The notes below the pieces were generated by a model that saw nothing but the letters and a program-made list of their open reading frames with translations, made no database searches and had not been told where the DNA came from. A stretch of 64,000 bases of DNA from Hypoxylon rubiginosum (Eukaryota; Ascomycota; Sordariomycetes; Xylariales; Hypoxylaceae): positions 124,001 to 188,000 of the forward strand of contig CADCXA010000050.1 of NCBI GenBank assembly GCA_902806565.1. Direction: 5' to 3'. Made by a program: the position numbers and the translations under genes. The stretch's first letter is position 1; every line of letters begins with the position of its first letter. Positions 10,421 to 20,985 of the stretch are shown piece after piece.

Positions 10421-11050
10421 ATGGCACCACCAACGCAACGTGCCAATCCACCAGCCGATATCCCGCCGCAGCTGTCGGACCTGCATTGCTTCACCGAGAC
10501 CGAGGGTGTAATTACGACCACCATGTTTGATGTGCCCGGGTACCGGGTAGTAAGGGTCCTCGGCGCGGTCTACGGACTTACAGTGCGTTCTCGCAACTGG
10601 GCAGCTAGCCGTAAGTAACTAACACCAGAATGTTGACCCTTTCTTTTGGGCCAGTCTCGCTACATCTAGTCAGGACGCCGAGACGTATCTAGTGCTCCAT
10701 CTTAAAAAAAGCCAACACTGACACCTTTGTTTTTGCAGTGGGAATGGTAATAAAAAGCATCGCGGGAGGCGAGTTGCGCTGGTTCACTAACGTGGTACGA
10801 ATCCTTTCTTTGCGTATCTGCGTATTTGATGGTGTGGTGGCTGATAGTTAGCTAGCTCTATACGGCGCGAAATGATGCTATAAGTCGTGTTGTAGCTGAG
10901 ACCAAGGCGCGTGGCGGGAACGCCATAATCTGTCTTCGGTTCGAAAGCGGCGAGATGGGCGGCTTTGCTCAGTGTTGCGCGTATGGCACTGCCGCGATCA
11001 TCGAAAAGGTAGATCCAGCTGCACAGGTACCACCGCAGCTTATGACATAG
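10421..11050 (+). CDS. YbjQ/UPF0145-family protein (DUF74)
   Basis: The spliced product of 146 residues matches the YbjQ (DUF74, putative heavy-metal-binding) fold from memory of its pattern: TTTMFDVPGYRVVRVLG, then GLTVRSRNW, then GGELRWFTNVLYTARNDA, and the C-terminal GGNAII-LRFESGEMGG strand. Exons are 10421-10610, 10739-10794 and 10856-11050. Donors are GTAAGT and GTACGA; acceptors are TTTTTGCAG and GCTAG. Phases agree at both junctions. The family is best known from bacteria as small pentameric proteins, and occurs sporadically in fungi. The molecular function is not established, and the heavy-metal link is a historical annotation. The N-terminal 35 residues (proline-rich) are an addition to the core. 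Confidence 0.8.
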
Positions 11051-11763
11051 ACAACATACCTAGTACCTAATGAATCAAGTCTCTTTCTGTGTCATTTTCA
11101 CGGTTATGAACTCGTTTCGTCAGTTCGTTCATTCTTTTTGGTGCATTTATTTGTAGGATGATTTTAGGTGGGGCTTGTGCGAGTTGCGCAGTCTTGACGT
11201 CTTCATTACGAAATTGAGACCAAACCCGTTTCGTCTTGGTTATAACATGTTTAAATGTACCTTATTATTTCAGGCGCAACATGATTATTTATGTAGTAAT
11301 GTCTCTAATTTGTACATATTTATTTGCATGCGATTATCGTCCTTGAGATACTCGGAGTACAAACAGCCCTATATTTAGAATTTACCAAACCGGGGTGTAC
11401 CTAGTAGCTATTAGATCGCTAGATTAGGTATAGCTGCCGAGGGGCTGATAACCTTGGAAGCCACATAGCTGTAATATCTTTTCTAACCGTGTCGCAAGCT
11501 GACGCCACATCTTAAGGAGTTAATTGACGATAGTTTTTAGGACCCTTAACATTAATAACTCGCCAAGAACAACACGTTTGATATGTCACTTCTGTCGCAA
11601 GATCAATAATACGGCAAATAGTAGTTCAGCGCAACATTCCTATCTGTGTCAAGCCGAAAATCCGCTGTGCGGGCCGATTGAATCGTCGACGGATGGCCAC
11701 TTTCTTGATCTGACGAGGAACGCGACAATGGGTATGCGACTTGGTTACTAATGATTGCTACAG
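11051..11763. other. Intergenic and probable 5' exon of dapB
   Basis: The 3' part should hold the first exon and 5' UTR of the aminopeptidase gene. A strong intron end (branch TACTAAT, acceptor CTACAG) is visible at 11746-11763. I could not find an upstream ATG and donor in a compatible phase. The consensus-like GTATGC at 11732 would leave an intron of only 32 bases. Confidence 0.45.
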
Positions 11764-14606
11764 GAGGACGGACTCGGCTGACTTGCCTATAGCGTCTCCA
11801 AGACCCTCACACGACTCTCTTTCTTCCGTATCCACGACGAGTCTAGTATTTGAGCGACTTGACGAACGGGAGAAGCTTAATGCCGATCTTTCCGACCTCG
11901 ACGACGAGGACCCTCTGCACGATGGCCCTAGTGGCGAAGACGAAGCCGAAGCCTTCGTGGCTCCGACGGCGAATAAGAATATCGTTGGTATAGACAAAGC
12001 TTTCAAAAAGATACTCCTATTCATGGTTGGCCTCTTCCTTGCTGCCTGGGTGGTTGCTCTATTCACGTATTTATCGACCAAATCATACCAACATTCTTCC
12101 GACAAGGAACACGATCCCGCTGCTACAGCCTCTCGCGGCTCCGGCAAGAAAGTCACACTAGAACAAGTGATGGACGGGTACTGGCGACCCCAGAGCCATG
12201 AAATAAGCTGGATCGAAGGTGCAAACGGAGAGGACGGTCTGCTTCTGGAGAGAACTGCCCCCGGGAAGGACTACCTCGTGGTAGAGGATGTCCGGAGCCA
12301 GAATGAAGAACATATCGAAGCTGATGGGAAAATCGCATCTGCGCAGACGCTCATGAAAGACGGGTGGTTCAACGTTGGAGATCGCCAATTAAAACCAGAC
12401 TATGTCTGGCCGAGTCCAGATCTGAAGAAGGTGCTCATCTCCACGGATACCGTAGCTATCTGGAGGTATTCTTTCACCGGAATATACTGGGTATTTGACG
12501 TGGAAACTCAAACCGCCGAGCCATTGGACCCCGAGAATCCCGCTCTCCGCGTACAACTGGCACAATGGAGCCCCAAGAGCGATGCGATTGTCTACACGAG
12601 TGCCAACAACATGTACGTGCGACGATTAGGAGGCGATAATGTTGTGCAGATAACAAAAGATGGCGGGTCCGAATACTTCTACGGCATTCCCGATTGGGTG
12701 TACGAAGAGGAGGTCTTCGGTGATAATAGTGCGACCTGGTGGTCCGAGAAAGGGGATTTTGTGGCTTTCCTGAGAACGAATGAGACCCTCGTACCCGAAT
12801 ATCCGATTCAATTCTTCATCGAGAGACCCAGTGGTGAGCAGCCTCCTCCTGGGGAAGAGAACTATCCGGAAGTGCAGCAACTCAAATACCCCAAGGCGGG
12901 TTCGCCGAATCCATTCGTAGATCTGCTATTCTACGACATGGTACGAGGCGATGTATTTTCTGTTGAAATCGAAGGCGGATTTGCCCCTGACGACCTCCTA
13001 ATTACTGATATTACGTGGGCTGGAAATAAAGTCCTCGTCAAGGAGACCAATCGGGTAAGCGATATCATGCGAGTTATCCTCCTCGACGTCACTGCCCGGA
13101 CGGGTAAGACGGTTCGGACAGTTGATGTGGGTAAACTTGATGGCGGATGGTTCGAAATCTCGCACGACACTACTTACATCCCGGCCGATCCTTCCAACGG
13201 CAGATCTGAAGATGGATATATCGATACTATCATTTACAATGATAGGGACCACATGGCGTACTTCAGCCCCTTGGACTCTGACGAACCTGTCATGCTGACT
13301 TCAGGGAAATGGGAGGTTGTTGCCGCGCCTTCTGCAGTTGACCTGAAGAATAACCTCGCGTACTTCGTAGCTACGAAGGAATCCTCCATTGAACGACATG
13401 TATATAGTGTCAAGTTCGATGGATCAGACTTAAAACCGCTGACCGATACCAGCCAAGAGGGCTACCACGATGTATCGTTTTCTAGTAAAGCCGGATACGC
13501 CCTCGTCACTAACAGGGGGCCAAATGTGCCCACTCAGAAGGTTATCAGCACGCCGAGTAACACGGAGGCGTACGAGCACGTGATGGAGGAGAATAAGGAT
13601 CTAGCAGACAGGGCGAGGAAACATGAATTGCCTCTTCTACAATATGGTACTATAACTGTAGACGGTGTCAAGCTCAACTACCTCGAGCGTCGCCCGCCGC
13701 ACTTCGACCCGAAGAAGCGGTACCCAGTACTCTTCCAGCAGTACTCAGGCCCCGGTTCGCAGTCGGTCGACAAGCGGTTCAGCGTCGACTTCCAGTCCTA
13801 CGTCGCCGCCAGCCTTGGATACATCGTCGTCACGGTGGACGGCCGCGGAACCGGATTCATCGGACGCAAGGCGCGCGTGATCGTGCGTAAGCACTTGGGA
13901 GTATACGAGGCGCAAGACCAGATCGCGGCCGCCAAGATCTGGGCCGCGAAGCCGTACACGGACGAGTCGCGGATCGCGATCTGGGGGTGGTCGTACGGCG
14001 GGTTCCAGACGCTCAAGACGCTGGAGCAGGACGCGGGCGCCACGTTCCGGTACGGCATGGCGGTCGCGCCCGTTACCGACTGGCGCTTCTACGACAGCAT
14101 CTACACGGAGCGGTACATGCTCACGCCGCAGCAGAACGACGAGGGCTACGACCAAACCGCCATCAGCAACGTTTCGGCACTGGCCAAGAACGTGCGTTTC
14201 CTAATCATGCACGGCGTCGCGGACGACAATGTTCATATGCAGAATACCCTTACCCTGCTGGACAAGCTGGACCTGGCTGGTGTTGAGAATTATGATTTGC
14301 ACATGTTCCCTGATAGCAACCACGGGATCTACTTCCATAACGCGAATCGCATCGTCTACGACAGTGAGTCTCGCCTGGCATTGCCTAGGTCGTCCCCCTT
14401 GTATGTGCTGTGTATGCTGACGAACGATAGAACTAAACAACTGGCTGATCAACGCATTTAATGGCGAGTGGTTGAAAGTCTCAGACGCGAAGCCCGTGCC
14501 GAACAAAGCGAAGAGAGATATGGAGTGGATTAAGAGATCAGGGGTCGCGATCAACGGCGGACGGACGTTGCCGCTATCGAGCTTGTCGGGGTGGGGATCA
14601 CAATAG
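11764..14606 (+). CDS. dapB: Type IV dipeptidyl aminopeptidase, membrane-bound (DPAP B-like)
   Basis: This is an S9B serine exopeptidase that removes X-Pro or X-Ala dipeptides. In fungi the membrane forms act in the vacuole or late Golgi. The product is a type II membrane protein: an acidic Ser-rich cytosolic tail, one membrane segment ([17 protein letters not shown]), then a beta-propeller with the EE motif ([11 protein letters not shown]) that binds the substrate N-terminus. The C-terminal hydrolase domain has the nucleophile in GWSYGGF (Ser codon at 13991), Asp in HGVADDNVH and His in DSNHGIYF. The last intron is 14364-14430 (GTGAGT...GATAG); after it the frame reads [14 protein letters not shown] and stops at 14604-14606. 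Length is about 920 residues, normal for the family. The first exon with its ATG is not resolved, because the open frame upstream of 11764 begins at a non-ATG codon. Confidence 0.93.
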
Positions 14607-16092
14607 AACGCATTGCATAGAGGCGTACTGGTGTTTGATCTCTTAATTGTCTATATGGGTAGTGTCTTTTATAGCTTAGACATCTACTCTATTTCTTTTG
14701 TCATTGTAACGGTAACTATTTGGCGGCCTTATTGTGAGGAGGGATAGGAAATATGTATATCTTAAGAACTTATCCTCATACTAACGATACCAGTCATATC
14801 CGAAAGTGGTATATAGCAAGCTATCAGGTACCTAGTATACTTGTGTTCTGGGAGACTTGTGATCAGCGAAGGGGATCTACCTGTCGCGACCTTGCATCAC
14901 CCGGATACTTGTATTGCAGATGTTTGGTAACATTATGCCACTTTACTCTTTTCTGTCTCTCGCTACATTGTAATGGAATGGTGATCAGCCCTTTACTCCG
15001 TACTGAAACCCCTTGGTATCCGGGCATGCGCCGGGAGGTTCGGGGTCATAGGTAGTACGAACGCATCTGCGGCGGGCCGGGAACGCCGAGGGTGTCTTTA
15101 ACCACATCCGTCTACTAGGCTTGTCAGCATGTAATTTTATTTAATTGTCTCGAGGTTGAAATTCGTAGAGGATGATCCAAGTCATCGTCTTCGCATTGGC
15201 TTGTCCCTTGGGGTCCGAATCATAGGTTCTTTTTTTCCCCCAGCTTACCTCGCCAGACCTATTTCCTAGTAGGAGTTGAGTACGGATAATCATAATTTAC
15301 CTAGGTAGGTAGGTAGATATGAAAGATATAGAAGATCATGTCTACGTTGGAACTCCCTTTCTGCCTCGTAATTTTGTCACCAGTTAAGAGATCACTGAAG
15401 TCATTTACAAGCTTAGTCTAAAAAATTGATGACATAATATTTTATATACCCTATAAATGCCGGTCAAAACACTAAAGAATTGATGACATAATATTCTATG
15501 CCCTATAATACAGGGACCTAAGTGCTAGAAATCCTCGGCAATGGCTCAACAACGGCTTTGCGTATACCCAAATACGTATTGGAATCGACAGATGATAATT
15601 GAAATTAAATTGCAAATAACTCATTCAATTGAATTTCAATTGAATTATACTTAGGAATGAGCTAGATATGTAGTAAAAGGTCAAGTGTTATATGAGGTTT
15701 TCTAGGGGCTATATCTTGGCTACAAATATAGGGAGCTTAGGCACCAAGCCCCGCTGTAATTGCAGCGAGTTACAGCGCATACCTTCTATAACTTAAGATT
15801 ATGTCATCAATTTTCAGAGTTTTGAGTTGATTTAGTAAGCGGGAGCTCTGCTTACGTAACACGGCTTTCTCGTGGCATAGATTGAGACCCAGAGACGTAG
15901 ACCGTAGTCACACTGTCACATCACATCACAAGCAGAGTATCCTGCATTGCGATCCAGAAAGGACCATGCGCCATCTAGAAGTATTCTTCGCTACCTAGTA
16001 ACCGGTCGTATTAAGTGTCTCCTGCATAGTAAAAAGGGCATAGCTACAAGTGCTGTACGTATAATCTAGAACTGTGTCCTGTGTCCGTACTA
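14607..16092. other. AT-rich intergenic with repeat relic
   Basis: No gene is supported. The stretch includes a CCTAGGTAGGTAGGTAGAT tract (15300-15318) and a repeat-bounded AT-rich segment at 15419-15815, described separately. Near 15590-15655 there is a nearly palindromic AATTGAATTTCAATTGAATT run. Confidence 0.55.
15419..15815. repeat. MITE-like relic with inverted ends
   Basis: The motif AATTGATGACATAATATT occurs at 15424-15441 and again at 15478-15495 (direct copies, 54 bases apart, with flanking CCCTATAA also shared). Its first 15 bases recur inverted at 15798-15812. The segment between is AT-rich and non-coding and contains a TGTAATTGCAGCG..TTACAGCG palindrome (about 15752-15777). This layout fits a small non-autonomous inverted-repeat element with a partly duplicated left end. 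No clear target-site duplication is visible. Confidence 0.4.
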
Positions 16093-18057
16093 TTATTTCC
16101 CCTCCTGAGCCTTGGCTTGAATTCGCAACCACTCGACAACTCGACCATGCTCGCTCGGAACATGGGAAATGATGGCGCTTAAAGCAGGTCGAGATTGCGG
16201 TGTTGCCTTCGACCACATCTCTTTGATCAAACCGAGATCGTCGGACATCTGTATGGCAGCTTCGAAGGCAGACACGCCGCTTGCCCCTCGCCCCCATTCG
16301 CCATTGTTATAAAGAACGCCAGTCCGTGGAAAGAACGGATCAGCACCGTGGTCTAACAATACCCTGGCGACATTGCTATGTCGACATTGGATTGCTATCA
16401 GCAGCGGCGTCATCACGGATTCGCTCAGGTGATTGATGTCGACGGGCCACTTCATCATCCTCCTGACGATACTTGTGTCGCCCAATTTGGTAGCCAGATG
16501 AAGCCATTCCGGTCTTTCAGGCAAGAGAGACAGCACGCCGTGAATGAGTAGTGTTTCCACGTAGAGCCCATCTTTCGCCTCGAAAGCATAAGGGAGAAGG
16601 TCCGCAAGCTTCTGCATTGACAAATCCATGTTGATCAATGCATTCAAAAATGCTACGTGTACGGAACGATCTTCCCGACGATAACGTCCCCCGGTAATGC
16701 GGAACCTGATTATCCGCTTAGCAGCTTCATATGTCGAGTCGACATCCTTCATGACGGCGCCGTGACGGACAAGCTCCAGAGAGGCGTTGTACTGTCCACT
16801 GTGGGTGTATTTGTGGAGGAGCTCGTCAAGATAGCTGTATGCCAGCATCGCCCGCGTCGCTATTGCTAAGAAACACTGCAGATATTCTCTCTCATGTATC
16901 TCGTTCATGCGAGAGATCGCCCATTCGAGTAGCGACATACCGTTGGCTAAGGGTACGTCCATCCTTGCGCCGGCTCTTAGCAGCATGGAGGCTTTGTCGA
17001 TTAGATCGGAGGGTTTGGGATCAGAGACCAAAATACTTAGTACAGTACGTCCGTTGGTATCTTTGATATCCCGGTCGGCGCCCATATCTAAAAGATGACA
17101 CACTATCTCTGGTGCTCCTTTCATCACCGCTTCTTCCACAGGCGTGTTCCCGTTCTGATAGCGTTCCTCCAGGTCCGCCCCGGCTTCGACCAGCCTAGAG
17201 AGTAGGGCGCATTGCTGGCGTTGGTAGAGCTGCTTTCCATCCCCATAACGGCCATCCACCCTTAACGAAACCCATGTACAGGCATGAATAGGATAAACCA
17301 CATTGTCTTCCGGGCGACGAGGTTTGACGATTGCGCCAGCATCAAGTAATATCGTGGCTTGGTTGAATCGGCCCAGCCGCAGTGCCAAGGTTAGGAGAAG
17401 TTCGCCTCCAGTCTCTACGTTGATGTCGGCTCCAAGCGTTATCAGCTCCCTCGTCAAATCCTTTCGATCATGTCGTACCGCGTTTCTTAAAAGCGAGTGG
17501 CCCATGGAGTCCGGCAAGTCAATTGAGATTCCCATCTCTCGTACCAGGATCCCCATCACCCTTGTCAACCCTGCCCAGCCTGCCAAATGAATGATAGATT
17601 CGTCCCAAGACATCTCCGATCGAATGGCGTGCGGGTTAGCACCCCGAGCAAGTAGTAGCAAAGCAATATCTTCATGTCCCTCCTCAACTGAAGAATATAG
17701 GGATTCCGGACGAATAGGCATGCCGTGGTCCAACAGCCATGTTGCGACCTCAAGCTTGCCATAGGCACAAGCTCGTATTAATGGATAGTCGCCGTCTCTA
17801 TTTATATTGAGGCCGAGCGACTCAATTACCTCCAAGGTCTTGATGCTTCCGGTGCGAACGACAAAATCCACGGAGCGTAGGAGGGTGAAGCGTTCGCATG
17901 TCCAGTCAAGGGCGTAAAGGATCGGGTTGACGACAGCGTACAGGCGGCGATTAACGCGGACTAACGAGGCGAGATCTGAGGTACGGAGACGATTACTTGC
18001 GTGGTAAGCTGCGATCATCTGTAATAGCTCGGTTGGTAGACTCATTAACTCGGCCAT
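16093..18057 (-). CDS. F-box / ankyrin-repeat protein 1
   Basis: This is a single exon of 654 codons from ATG 18057. An N-terminal F-box (LPTELLQMIAAYH, then LASLVRVNRRLYAVVNPILY) is followed by roughly a dozen ankyrin-type repeats. Signature segments include GDYPLIRACAYGKLEVATWLLDHG, cut here to its core LLDHG, then LLLLARGANPH, LITLGADIN, LVEAGADLE, LLDMGADRD and LLDHGADPF. The likely role is a substrate adaptor of an SCF ubiquitin ligase in which ankyrins bind the target; substrate unknown. A tandem paralogue lies 400 bases upstream on the same strand. The conserved F-box plus intact frame argue that it is functional. No introns are required. Confidence 0.82.
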   Translation of the reverse strand: MAELMSLPTELLQMIAAYHASNRLRTSDLASLVRVNRRLYAVVNPILYALDWTCERFTLLRSVDFVVRTGSIKTLEVIESLGLNINRDGDYPLIRACAYGKLEVATWLLDHGMPIRPESLYSSVEEGHEDIALLLLARGANPHAIRSEMSWDESIIHLAGWAGLTRVMGILVREMGISIDLPDSMGHSLLRNAVRHDRKDLTRELITLGADINVETGGELLLTLALRLGRFNQATILLDAGAIVKPRRPEDNVVYPIHACTWVSLRVDGRYGDGKQLYQRQQCALLSRLVEAGADLEERYQNGNTPVEEAVMKGAPEIVCHLLDMGADRDIKDTNGRTVLSILVSDPKPSDLIDKASMLLRAGARMDVPLANGMSLLEWAISRMNEIHEREYLQCFLAIATRAMLAYSYLDELLHKYTHSGQYNASLELVRHGAVMKDVDSTYEAAKRIIRFRITGGRYRREDRSVHVAFLNALINMDLSMQKLADLLPYAFEAKDGLYVETLLIHGVLSLLPERPEWLHLATKLGDTSIVRRMMKWPVDINHLSESVMTPLLIAIQCRHSNVARVLLDHGADPFFPRTGVLYNNGEWGRGASGVSAFEAAIQMSDDLGLIKEMWSKATPQSRPALSAIISHVPSEHGRVVEWLRIQAKAQEGK

Positions 18058-18458
18058 CTTGAAGTTTCGAGTTATCCAAGGTACGCGCCTTTGAAAGTGA
18101 CTTACTAGGAGGTAGGCAGACCTTTAAAGACTCGCGTCCAAATTTTCTAGATCACAAGGCGAGTAGGTTCATTCAAACAAGTTTAGAAAATGAATCATAA
18201 ACATGTCAGATATTTAATTCCGCATCATAGGCGGCGGTAGTGTTAAGTGAATAAGGCATGACATCTACACGGTTCAGTGCATACTAGGCAACTTCAGTCC
18301 GAAGATCAAGTCGATGTATTCATTGGCGGAAACGCATGGATACCCGTAGGCATGTATCCACGAACGTATCGCAACTCCCAGGGAATACTAGTTACATGAG
18401 CGTGGTCTGAGTCATATTTACATGATGGAGGTTTTGGTCTCAGTCCTCATCCACACCC
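18058..18458. other. Spacer between tandem F-box/ankyrin genes
   Basis: This 400-base spacer serves as terminator of the upstream gene and promoter of the downstream one, both on the minus strand. No motif or repeat was recognised. Confidence 0.5.
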
Positions 18459-20453
18459 CTAATTTCCAGTCCTAAGCGAGGGCTGAGCATCGAGCATAGC
18501 ATCATAGATCTCAGTCGTGCTATGACGCAGGGAAAATTCCAAAGCAGTGAAGTTTTCTCCCGGTACTCTAGTACGCAACAACGCGTCGGCACCGTGCTCC
18601 ATCAGAACCAGGGTCGCATCTAGATGTCCAGCTTTCACAGCCCGCGCTATAGGCAACCAACCGTCCGAGTCAAAGCCATTCACATCGGGTAAGGCTTTGA
18701 GGACTCTGCGCAGAACTCTCGACCTGCCCCAAGTAGCCGCCTCTTGGAGCCACGCGTTCGGATCGGGATAGTAAAAGTACCGTCCAGCCACTACTCGGTC
18801 CAGAAAGATGTGAACGGCTTCTTCGTCTCTATGCTTTAGGGCCATCGTCAAAAGATCGTCTGCCCTATTCGACTCTAAATCGAAATCCAGCAACATCTCC
18901 AACTTGTTGATCCCAAGCCCCGAATTAAGCATGAGAGTGGCTGACTGCCGTAGGTTGTTGTTTCTCCAATTGAGGATTTGCTCAACCCATCTGACTAGCT
19001 CGTCTTGGTTCTCCCGCAATTTCGCCCCGTGGTGTAGGAGGACTTGGCAATAAGAATAACGTCGAAGTCGGACAGCATATGCTAGCGCATTGTCGATGTG
19101 TCCCTCCGATATATTCTTTTTGGATGCCACTCCCAGCAGTACATCCAACAGCTCATAGGGACATATACGTGGAGAATGTTTGATCGCCTCGAATAGAAGA
19201 GTATTGCTGTTCTCTCCAGTATTATCATATGGCGAATCAAGGCGAGCTCCGTTCCTCAACAAGTAGGTAATGGTTGGTGAGGCTGTCTGTATTATGTGCG
19301 GGACAACCGCTCCGTAAGGGTTCTGGTCCCAAGTCGCGGTAAGAAGCTCCCATGCAAGGCCCACGGGCTCCTTTCCATGTACGCGGGCTTTTACATCAGC
19401 CCCTGCGCGGACGAGTACTTTCAATGCTTCAACATCACCTCTCATAACAGCTTCTGCCAAGGGTGTTTGATCTTGGACAACCCCCTTAGATCTCGCATTC
19501 GGGTCGGCGCCAAGTTCAATGAGTCTTTTCAGTAGGGAAAGCTGTTGCAGGCCGGTGGTATGTAAATTCGTCCGGCTACATAGATGGATGGGCTGAAGCC
19601 CAGAGGACGAATTGCTGTTGGCATTTGCGCCGGCGTCAAGTAAAACGTGCGCCATTGGTGAGTTGCCTTCCTCAATGGCACAGCATAGAGGACTGGTATC
19701 GCCACCCGACCAATTGACATTGGCGCCGAGCGCAACAAGGGCCGGGATGATTGATTGATCCTTGTAACGTGGAGCTGCATAGTGTAAGCATGTGCGGCCT
19801 GTGTCGTCAGGCTCATTGATGTCGAGGCCCTTTCGCTCTACCAGATATCGTACCACTGGGATAAGGCCGAACTCTGCGGCGGCGTGTATGGCCGAAACCC
19901 TGCTCGCCTTTTTGTATCGCAGTGGGTTGAACTCGTTCTTGAATGAGAATATAAGAGAGGCGCCTTTATCGATGAGGAGGCGAGCGATCGAGGGCTTCCT
20001 GCGTTGGAGGGCAAATAATAGCGGTGAATAGGCTCCAGAAGCACCTTCGGGTCCGGGTCTATCTATCTTAACCCCATGCTCTACCAACCAAGCAACGGTT
20101 CTTCTGTCTCCCTTCTTAGTCGCAAGCCTAATGGTAGACTTGGACACATCGCCGGTGCTGTTTTCGGGGTCAAGCGGCAGCTTGAACAAGAAGGCTTTCT
20201 CCAACGTTTCGACGCGACCTGATCCAGCTGCCCACAGGACCAGGCTGGAGTTGTCTTTATCTTTATTCGAGCAATATAGAATAGGGTTGATACGTTTATG
20301 TAGTGCACGGCTCGTACGCGAGAGCGACGCCAGGTCCTTATAGGGAATAGTTGATTCCCCTCGGCAGGGCAAATGGGCAAAGATCATGAGCATCACTTCA
20401 GTCGGAGCTGAGGCGATGGACGCAATGCTCGGAACCGAGACCGTAGACGCCAT
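18459..20453 (-). CDS. F-box / ankyrin-repeat protein 2
   Basis: This is a single exon of 664 codons from ATG 20453. The N-terminal F-box-like part (APTEVMLMIFAHLP, then LASLSRTSRALHKRINPILY) matches the first paralogue's LASLVRVNRRLY..VNPILY. Ankyrin repeats follow throughout (VAWLVEHGVKID, ARLLIDKGASL, VRYLVERKGLDIN, LVALGANVN, LLDAGANANS, LIELGADPNARS, LVRAGADVKAR, LMEHGADALL). The same spacing of F-box and repeats in both genes indicates a tandem duplication, now strongly diverged. A role as SCF substrate receptor is inferred from the domain pairing only. Confidence 0.82.
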   Translation of the reverse strand: MASTVSVPSIASIASAPTEVMLMIFAHLPCRGESTIPYKDLASLSRTSRALHKRINPILYCSNKDKDNSSLVLWAAGSGRVETLEKAFLFKLPLDPENSTGDVSKSTIRLATKKGDRRTVAWLVEHGVKIDRPGPEGASGAYSPLLFALQRRKPSIARLLIDKGASLIFSFKNEFNPLRYKKASRVSAIHAAAEFGLIPVVRYLVERKGLDINEPDDTGRTCLHYAAPRYKDQSIIPALVALGANVNWSGGDTSPLCCAIEEGNSPMAHVLLDAGANANSNSSSGLQPIHLCSRTNLHTTGLQQLSLLKRLIELGADPNARSKGVVQDQTPLAEAVMRGDVEALKVLVRAGADVKARVHGKEPVGLAWELLTATWDQNPYGAVVPHIIQTASPTITYLLRNGARLDSPYDNTGENSNTLLFEAIKHSPRICPYELLDVLLGVASKKNISEGHIDNALAYAVRLRRYSYCQVLLHHGAKLRENQDELVRWVEQILNWRNNNLRQSATLMLNSGLGINKLEMLLDFDLESNRADDLLTMALKHRDEEAVHIFLDRVVAGRYFYYPDPNAWLQEAATWGRSRVLRRVLKALPDVNGFDSDGWLPIARAVKAGHLDATLVLMEHGADALLRTRVPGENFTALEFSLRHSTTEIYDAMLDAQPSLRTGN

Positions 20454-20985
20454 GGTTGCGTGCTAGTCGTTCGATGGTGATGTGTGCGTATCTGGAGGAA
20501 GAAGGAAGGTGGATGATTTTGGATGAAGACTTGAAGCGTGAAGAATGAAGAATGAAGAATGAAGAATGAAAAGTTGACCGCACTGAAAAGTTGACCGCAC
20601 AAAGATTTTTAACAGCCCTTTTTTGGTAGAAAGTAGCTACGTAAAGTGTGCGGAATATTTGTTATTTTGTTCGTGCCTACCTCCTGTCGCGGTTGCGGCG
20701 CAACCCAAAAGATAAGGAAATAGCGACGGAAAGGTTATGAACATAACCGCAAAGAGATGGCTATTCGTATATATACCTACCTTATATAAGTACCTCGCTT
20801 ATCTAGATAGGTAACTATAGTACTTAATTTACCTGGAGTACCCTGGGTGGGTAGGTACATAAGGTAGGCACTGTAGCCGTTTGCCCTCTGAATCCAAGCC
20901 CCCTATCTGGACTAACACTCCCTACCCAGGCCAACACTACCTACCCAGGCCAACAATACCAACTCCCATCCAGGACAGAAAGGTG
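20454..20985. promoter_or_regulatory. Upstream region with tandem repeats
   Basis: Close to the F-box/ankyrin gene 2 start, GAAGAAT is repeated four times (20540-20567). It is followed by two exact copies of a 17-base unit, TGAAAAGTTGACCGCAC (20567-20583 and 20584-20600). Further out are TACC/GGTA tracts (20775-20865). The repeats lie in the probable 5' UTR or promoter. Confidence 0.5.
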
